DNA of 23,954 nucleotides from Hydnum rufescens UP504 (lineage: Eukaryota; Basidiomycota; Agaricomycetes; Cantharellales; Hydnaceae): the NCBI GenBank assembly GCA_014904985.1, contig MU129227.1, forward strand, positions 5,167 through 29,120, written 5' to 3'. Positions 17,753 to 23,954 of this stretch are shown here, one piece after another. Each line of letters begins with the position of its first letter. Position 1 is the first letter of the stretch. A program made the position numbers and the translations under genes. Under the pieces are notes generated by a model. That model was not told the DNA's origin, did not search any database, and worked only from the letters and a program-made list of their open reading frames with translations.

Positions 17753-20700
17753 ATACTCCCCCTCAGACCGATGCCATTCCTAAGTCCGTCCGGAATTGTT
17801 CGAGTTTCGGGCACGGGAGCAACTTTGTAAATATGTCCGCAGTCATTTCGTTTGTAGGGCACCAATGGACTGTCGCTATGCCTTGTTGTATTGTTTCCCG
17901 AATGAAATGAAATTGTACATCAATGTGTTTTGATCGTGCATGAAATTGGGGATTTTCCGTCAGGGCGATTGCCGATTGATTATCAATGTGTAGTTCCGAA
18001 GGTCCGGATTGGGTAAAACCTAGGGCATCGAAGAAGTTTCGTAGCCATATTATTTGCTTTGTAGCTAAGGTAGCGGCAATATATTCCACCTCCATTGATG
18101 ATAGGGCCACAATGGACTGCTTCTTGGAAGTCCATGACATTGCTCCTCCGCCGAGTAAAAAGGTATATCCGGAAATTGATTTCCGATCAATTTCGTTTGA
18201 CACTCAATCAGCATCCGAAAATCCAGATATGGCTATGGTGGCGCTTCCCCGCATTAATCATATGTAATCCCCATGTCTTTAGTTCCTTGTAGATACCTAA
18301 ATAGGTGTTTGACTGCATGCCAATGTTCATTGGATGGATTGTGGGAAAATTGAGACAGGGATTGTATTGCATAAGCAATGTCAGGTCGTGTTCCAATAGT
18401 GGCATACATTAAGGAGCCTATGGCTGCCCGATATAATTCTGGGCGCTCGAATTTATTATCGTCATTTGTTGGGTGGAACTGGATGGAAGCCAGTAGGGGA
18501 GTGACAGATGTTCCACTTTGGGACATGTTGTATCGATCTAGGATTTTCCTAATATATTGACCCTGAGAGATCGTGATCGATTTCCTTTCTCGGTTTCTAT
18601 TGATTTCAATTCCAAGTAATAGATGTGGTGTCCCCTGGTCCATGGTCTTGAATTCGCGTCTGATTTCATCCTTGGCTGTGTCTAATCGCGCCTTTGATGA
18701 TGAGATGAAGATGACATCGTCTACCCAAATGGCAATTATATTGAATTCTTTGCCTTTGCACCTTATGTAAATGCAGTGATCATTCAGCAACTGGGTGTAT
18801 TTTAAGGTGCTGGTTATGTGAGCATTGAATTTCATGTTCCATTCTCAGCCTGATTGTTTAAGTCCATAGAGTGTGTGGACCAATCGGGCGACTCTGTTCG
18901 TCCCATCTTCATATCCCTCGGGCTGTCGCATGTATATAGATTCATGTAGATCGCCATTTAAATATGCACCCCTTATGTCCATTTGACCCATTTCAAGGTC
19001 TAGGATGGCGGTGGTAGCGATTAGATTACGTAATGAGTCCATGCGCATTACTGGAGAAAATGTCTGGTCAAAATCTTGACCAGGGATCTGAGTGAATCCC
19101 TGAGCGACTAATCGAGCTTTGAATCATGATAGATTCCTGTCGACATCAAATTTCTTTTTGAATGTCCAACGATTGCCAATTGCCTGTCGGTCCGCAGGTA
19201 AGGATTCAAGTCTCCAGGTCCCTTTTTCCTGGAGCATTTGCAGTTCGCTTTGAATTGCCTTTTCCCATTGTGGCCAGTCTGGGGATTTCATTGTGTCTTT
19301 TAGTGTATTAGGCTCATCAAATATTGACTTTTCGCCTGAAATTAATGACCTGACATGGTCGGTCATGTCACCCTCAGGGCTTAGTTCATCAGGTTTATTT
19401 TGTTGAGCAGGTACTATTTCCTTCCGCGTTCCTGGATTATGTAGTTTTGTGTAGTTAATTGTCTTACACTCGCGCAAGCCATGGTGAGTGGGCAGCATCA
19501 GTTCCAGGGGTGATATTGAATTGTTTTGAATATGCGGAGAATTGGTATCATGAGTTTCGGGTTCCTGGGGCTCCCCCTCAATTCGAGCATGTTCCGAGTT
19601 GGAATTAGAATTACCAGAAGGGATGGGGAGATCGAGATTGACCTGGCTTGGGGTGTCGGGGCTATTATTGAATTTGAAGTTCCGGGAAATTAAAAGTTTG
19701 TGGGTTTTCAGGTTGTAGTACCTAATGGCCCTCGGTCCCTCTTCAATGCCGACAAAAAAGAATTTATTTGCCTTTGGGTCTAATTTCGATTGGTCACCCT
19801 CATCTAGGACCCATATGTCGGATCCAAATTTGCGGAGATTAGATACGTCTGGCTTTATACCCATCCATACCTCCATTGGGGTTTTATTATGTAATGCCCT
19901 TGTAGGGCTTCGTGCTGGGATGTATGCAGCATATGAAACTGCCTCCGCCCATAGGTTCTTAGGTAAACCTTTGGTGATTAGCATAGCTCGCGTGATCTTG
20001 AGTAAAGTCCGGTTCAGCCGCTCGGCCATTCCATGTTGTTGGGGTGAATGGGGTGCAGTAAATTTAGATTCTATTCCTTTTTCGGCTAACCATTTTTGAA
20101 GATCCTGATCAATAAATTCACTGCCATTATCAAATTTAAATGCTTTTGGCAGTTGATTTAATTGGGTTTCGATCCACACAACATAGTTTTGGATTTGTTG
20201 CCATGCCTCCGACTTTTCCTTAAGGAATTTGACAGTGATTCGTCTCGAATGGTCATCGATGAATGATATGTAATACCGCAATCCTCCAATGGAAGCAGTT
20301 CTTGCTGGTCCCCACAAGTCAGAATGTGTGAGATCGCCAGGTTTCCCAGCTTGGTTATTGCTCAATTTAGGAAATGATTGATGATGTAATTTGGCTTGAA
20401 TACAAGCCTTGCACACAAGATCTTGATTTGAATCGGGATCAACTTTGATTCCCATTACCATATTGGAATTGAATAGGGTTTTGAGCCCTGAGATTGACAG
20501 GTGGCCAAATCTCCGGTGGGCCTCTCCCCATGAGATTGGCGCAGGACTCGATGACGCATAATTTGCTGTCTCGGTCATTCACGCTCGTCCCTCCAATATG
20601 TATGATCTATTGTGTAATGTTCCTTCCATTATGGGCTGTCCATTAGGGGGAAAAATGGTAATTTTTCCATTTTTATGTCGTATTTCCCATCCTAGCTCAT

Positions 20701-20813
20701 TGATCCGTGCCAACAACAGTAGACAGTTTCCCGCATTTGGGGAATATATGACATCGCGTAGTTTGACAGGGATTAATTTCCCATTGTATCGAGCTTCAAT
20801 AGTGACAGTGCCT
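17753..20813 (-). pseudogene. Ty1/copia retrotransposon pol polyprotein, inactivated
   Basis: Domains are in order on the minus strand. The C-terminal part of the protease runs from 20813. Next comes the GAG-pre-integrase zinc finger (HRRFGH, CKAC), then the integrase core (DLWGP; FDNGSEF; MAERLNRTL). The reverse transcriptase follows with KARLVAQGF, GAYLNG, LVHTLYGLKQSG and VDDV, and then RNase H (SGYTFLLGGGAMSW, VEYIAA, HIDNQSA, SKHID). The order protease-integrase-RT-RNase H defines copia. Coding is broken by in-frame TGA codons at 20579-20581, 19124-19126, 18845-18847 and 18204-18206 and a frameshift near 18245-18256. Gag and the 5' LTR are absent because another element interrupts the protease region at 20813/20814. 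Confidence 0.93.
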
Positions 20814-21199
20814 CCACCTTGGTCAGTCATCTAAGCCTACCTAGTTAGGTACCACTTCCGGGGCAGATAATGGTACCTAAGTAGGTCCCATCACTATTTC
20901 GGCCAAAATGGCCATTTTTATGATTTCACCTCCTCGCCCAGAATTGGCCGAAATGGCTGAAAATTGGCTGAAAATTGGCCAAAACTGGGACTTAGAGAAT
21001 CTCAGACTTGCAGCAGGCCATACGGGCTTATCGGGGATAACATGTTCCATTTATAATTATTTATTTATTTATTATCACTGCTACCCTCAGTCAGTGGGGT
21101 TTAATTCGGCAGTTCTGTTTTATTCTTACTGAGTTGTTTATTTTTTATTTATTTATTTATTTAAAAAGTCACCACACTCACTGAGGTGTGGTACCATCA
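20814..21199 (+). repeat. Terminal block (TIR) of array element 4, left end
   Basis: It starts CCACCTTGGTCAGTCATC and matches the reverse complement of 151-471 closely. The order is GGTACC segment (20855-20880), GGCC/AAATGG segment (20890-20990), CTTGCAGCAGG (21007-21017), AT-rich run (21050-21165), and a small hairpin at 21171-21192 (ACCACAC..GTGTGGT). Copia protease sequence lies directly to the left. The element therefore inserted into the copia and extends rightward past the window. Confidence 0.75.
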
Positions 21200-21249
21200 A
21201 GAGTGGATTGGGCCACTTCTGATGCATCAGAATTGGCCCAATCCACTCT
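21200..21249. repeat. 50 bp palindrome at the 5' edge of array 4
   Basis: AGAGTGGATTGGGCCA and its complement are arranged around CTGATGCATCAG. The same AGAGTGGATTGGG sequence forms the centre of the palindrome at 1375. Confidence 0.85.
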
Positions 21250-23954
21250 GTAATTAGCGATCTCATGCCTTATTGACCTCTGACTCATTACCATCCTCTT
21301 CTTCGGGTTTTCCTGGACAATTTTTTATTATATAGTATTTATTTATAATATACATGCTTGGTACTATTGTGTACTGTGCTTGCACGCCAGCGCTTGGGCG
21401 CTTCTTGAGTATGGCAATTGCCGGTGTTGAATTTCGAACTGTACGCAGCCACCCCAGCAAGCGACCGCATGGACACGACACAACAGCAACAGCAACAACA
21501 GCAACAACAGCAACAACAAAAGCAACAACAAGCAACCAACAGCAACAAAGCAGCAGCAGCAAGCACAACAGTGCTGCAGCTGCTGCAACAGCAGCAGCAA
21601 CAGTGCACGACTGCGACCGCACGACCACGACCACATGACCACACACCGCTGATGCGGGTGTGTGGTTATGAGGTAAGTTTTGTCTCAGTAAATACAATAC
21701 CGCAAAGAGTAGCGCAGCTACTCTTTTTGTGCTGCCAGATTTTTATACTAACATAGCTCTATTCCTCCAGATCAAAACCAAAACAACAAATGACAGGTGC
21801 CCAGTGAGTGAGCCCAGGAACAACACCCGCTGCGGCGGGTGGTGGTTCTATTTAAGTGTGAGTCTCCCCCCCCCTAATAGATGCAGCTGCACAAAAAGAG
21901 CAGCGAAAGCTGCTCTTTTTGCGTCGCTTTTAATTTGTAAAATATATATTTTATTCTAGGTATTGCCATAAATGAAGACCCAACGCAGCAAGCCCGCCCC
22001 AACAAAGAGCCCCAATGAAAGAGACGAACCACACACCCACTACTGCGGGTGTGTGGTTCTATCTATACAAGCATGTAACGACCCCCGACGACGCAAAAAG
22101 AGCAGCGAAAGCTGCTCTTTTTGCGTCGCTTTAATTCTTTTTAAATAATGATTTTTTATTCTAGGTACAGTATTGTCACAAATGAAGACCAAAGACCCAC
22201 GAAGCAAGCCCCCCCACAATGATAACACGCCCGCAGAGGGGACCCCCGAACGACGATGTGCCACATGAAGAGATGAACCACACACCCGCTTCGGCGGGTG
22301 TGTGGTAATTTTAAGGGAGCATATAACCACGCAAAAGGAGCAGCATACGCTGCTCCTTTTGCGTGGCTTTTCTTTTTTCCTTTTTACTAACGTATTATAC
22401 GTTATTTAGGTTGTCTGAACCCACGACCCACCAAGCAAACACATGAGAACGGCAACGGACCCACCCAACGAAACCCGCGAGAGTTCAAACCCCCAACATG
22501 ACGACCAAACCCGTACCGAGTACGAACCGCACAACCACGGTACAAACCAAGGACCACACCCACTTCGGTGGGTGTGTCCTACAAGGTTTTTATTTTATTT
22601 TTTTGATTTCTATATGTTACAACGACGCAAAAGGAGCAGCGTAAGCTGCCCCTTTGCGTCACTTTGAATTTTTTTTACTAATCGACATTCTCACTCTAGG
22701 ATCTGAACCGAGACCCACGAACAACACCACCCGCCCAAGTGATGACCAGCCCCCCATACAGAACCAAGTACGCGACCAGGGTGCAAAGGGAGTACCACCA
22801 CCCGCTTCGGCGGGGTGTGGTACTATTCAGGTGAGTTCCCCCCTTCAATAGATACTGTGGCGCAAAAAGAGCAGCGAAAGCTGCTCTTTTTGCGTCGCTT
22901 TTAATTTTTAATTAATAAATCTTTACTCTAGGTATCACCACAAATACAAATGAAGACCCGCGGTGCGACCCCCACCCGAACGATAACACGCCCACAAACG
23001 ACGACGTGCCAAACGAAGACACGGGATGACGCCAAAACTGGTACAAACCACACACCCGCCATCACGGGTGTGTGGTTCTATACAAGGTAAGTAATGCACC
23101 CCAAAGGGCACAAAAAGAGCAGCCTTGCTGCTTTTTTTGCGTCCATTTTTATTTTTAAACTAAACAAATTTCATTATTCTAGGTTCTGGTTTCTCGCCTG
23201 AACTACCGCCAAACGAAACCCCCCCCCCCTTTGGAAATGCAAAAGCACCCGCCAACGGAGAGTCCCAAATGTGACCTGCCAAACGAAACCCAGAAACGGG
23301 GACGCACGACGCAAGGTCCAGGGACCCCGGACGAACCACACACCCGCTGAAGCGGGTGTGTGGTAATTTCAAGATAAGTAATCGATCGCGCAAGAGGAGC
23401 AGCGTATGCTGCTCTTTTGCGTGGCTTTCTTTTTTTATTTTTTCTTTACTAACACGTTATTTATTCCTAGATTTTTACCTGAGCCTACACCCGCACTAAC
23501 CCCAAATCAAAGACCCGCGACCCCGCCGAAGACAGCCGTGAGAACGGACGCCCGCGAACCCCCAAAATGACGCCCAGCCGGTACAAAACAGTACCATATA
23601 CCCACTTCGGTGGGTGTGTGGTACTACAAAGGTTTTTTTTCCAATTTCTATATGTGCAACGATGAGAAAGGAGCAGCACAAGCTGCTCCTTTTGCATCAC
23701 TTCTAATTTTTTTTTACTAACATCACAGTATGATTCTAGGATCCAAATTGAAACCCCGAAATGACGACCTACCCCAACGGCAACCCACACCAACGGTGAA
23801 GTGCCAAGCCACACCCCGCCACACCCGCCAAGCGGGTGTGGTACTACTACATAGTTTTTTGTTTTAAGTTTCTACGGACGGTACCACACCCGCCTAAGCG
23901 GGTGTGGTGCCACTAGATAGTTTTTTTTATATTTTATTTTAAATTTCTACGGAT
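21250..23954 (+). repeat. Hairpin exon-intron array 4 (longest, continues past window)
   Basis: The exon-type hairpins are at 21638, 21819, 22027, 22277, 22552, 22792, 23046, 23335, 23591, 23819 and 23880. The putative introns are 21673-21770, 21858-21959, about 22075-22164, one ending at 22409, 22586-22699, 22831-22931, 23087-23182, one ending at 23470 and 23632-23739. The intron hairpins include 21892-21921, 22089-22128 and 22327-22366 (18 bp stems) and 22861-22894. Donors vary: GTAAGT and GTGAGT are good, GTTTTT is weak, and two modules (after 22306 and 23364) have no good GT. Exons carry stops in all frames. The word AAATGAAGACC or CAAACGAAGAC recurs in many exons. Confidence 0.75.
21478..21610 (+). 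repeat. CAA/CAG trinucleotide tract
   Basis: Two blocks of CAACAG triplets lie in the first exon-like segment. They can be read as a polyglutamine ORF (21418-21756), but the frame is not kept in the homologous exon of array 1, so coding is doubtful. Confidence 0.8.

Noticed and set aside
17586..17865. Small ORFs on both strands across the copia LTR
   Set aside because: They lie in the LTR, polypurine tract and RNase H end; shadows of the retrotransposon.
18204..20581. TGA reassigned to an amino acid (alternative genetic code or readthrough)
   Set aside because: Only the copia uses in-frame TGA, a frameshift is also present, and Arg (three times) and Trp would both be needed; mutation is simpler.
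21418..21756. Polyglutamine ORF of 112 residues
   Set aside because: The frame is carried by the CAA/CAG tract and a following intron, and is not conserved in the homologous exon of array 1 or array 2.
20814..23954. CRISPR-like spacing of short palindromic repeats
   Set aside because: Repeats vary in sequence, spacing is 130-290 bp, splice-like signals lie between them, and the window is clearly eukaryotic.

Overview
The window looks like a repeat-rich stretch of a filamentous fungal genome, most likely a basidiomycete (Agaricomycetes). The evidence is 50-70 nt introns with GT..CTAAC/CTGAT..AG signals, two multi-exon HNH-endonuclease genes of a type I know from mushrooms, a fungal catalase remnant, a Ty1/copia retrotransposon and nested repeats. 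There are no prokaryotic features. All functional statements come from reading motifs by eye; no database search was run.

Layout. 1-471 is the right end of a mobile element lying mostly off the left edge. 472-1374 (minus), 1381-2171 plus 4665-5465 (plus), 5697-6596 (minus), 9640-10690 (plus) and 21250-23954 (plus) hold five arrays of one repeated module. Each module is an A/C-rich, exon-like segment ending in hairpin A (ACCACACACCCGC-loop-GCGGGTGTGTGGT). It is followed by a GT-AG intron of about 100 nt carrying hairpin B (GCAAAAAGAGCAGC-loop-GCTGCTCTTTTTGC), then a CTAAC/CTAAT branch point and a TAG acceptor. The arrays end in AT-rich microsatellite and a roughly 300 bp terminal block with the end sequence CCACCTTGGTCAGTCA. 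That block appears in opposite orientations at 151-471 and 20814-21130, so the arrays look like the cargo of a TIR-bounded element. I know of no described system with this build, and it is the main candidate for something new.

2172-4664 interrupts one array. It contains a 98 bp TA-flanked palindromic MITE, a diverged direct-repeat pair, a C-rich minisatellite and a tRNA-like segment. 6597-9639 is a single large palindromic foldback element, each arm of which was later split by an LTR-like insertion (6697-8070 and 8389-9446).

11.4-17.55 kb is the older genic core. An intact-looking five-exon HNH protein gene (minus, 11613-12875) and a frameshifted relative (plus, 14754-16213) are divergently arranged, with weaker ORFs between them. 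The 3' half of a catalase gene (minus, 16802-17551) follows. A copia element (minus, 3' LTR 17552-17752, pol to 20813) is inserted directly in the catalase exon that follows the haem-ligand motif. The copia is in turn cut in its protease region by the TIR/array element that starts at 20814. The nesting order is therefore catalase, then copia, then array element; the 5' parts of the first two should lie beyond the right edge.
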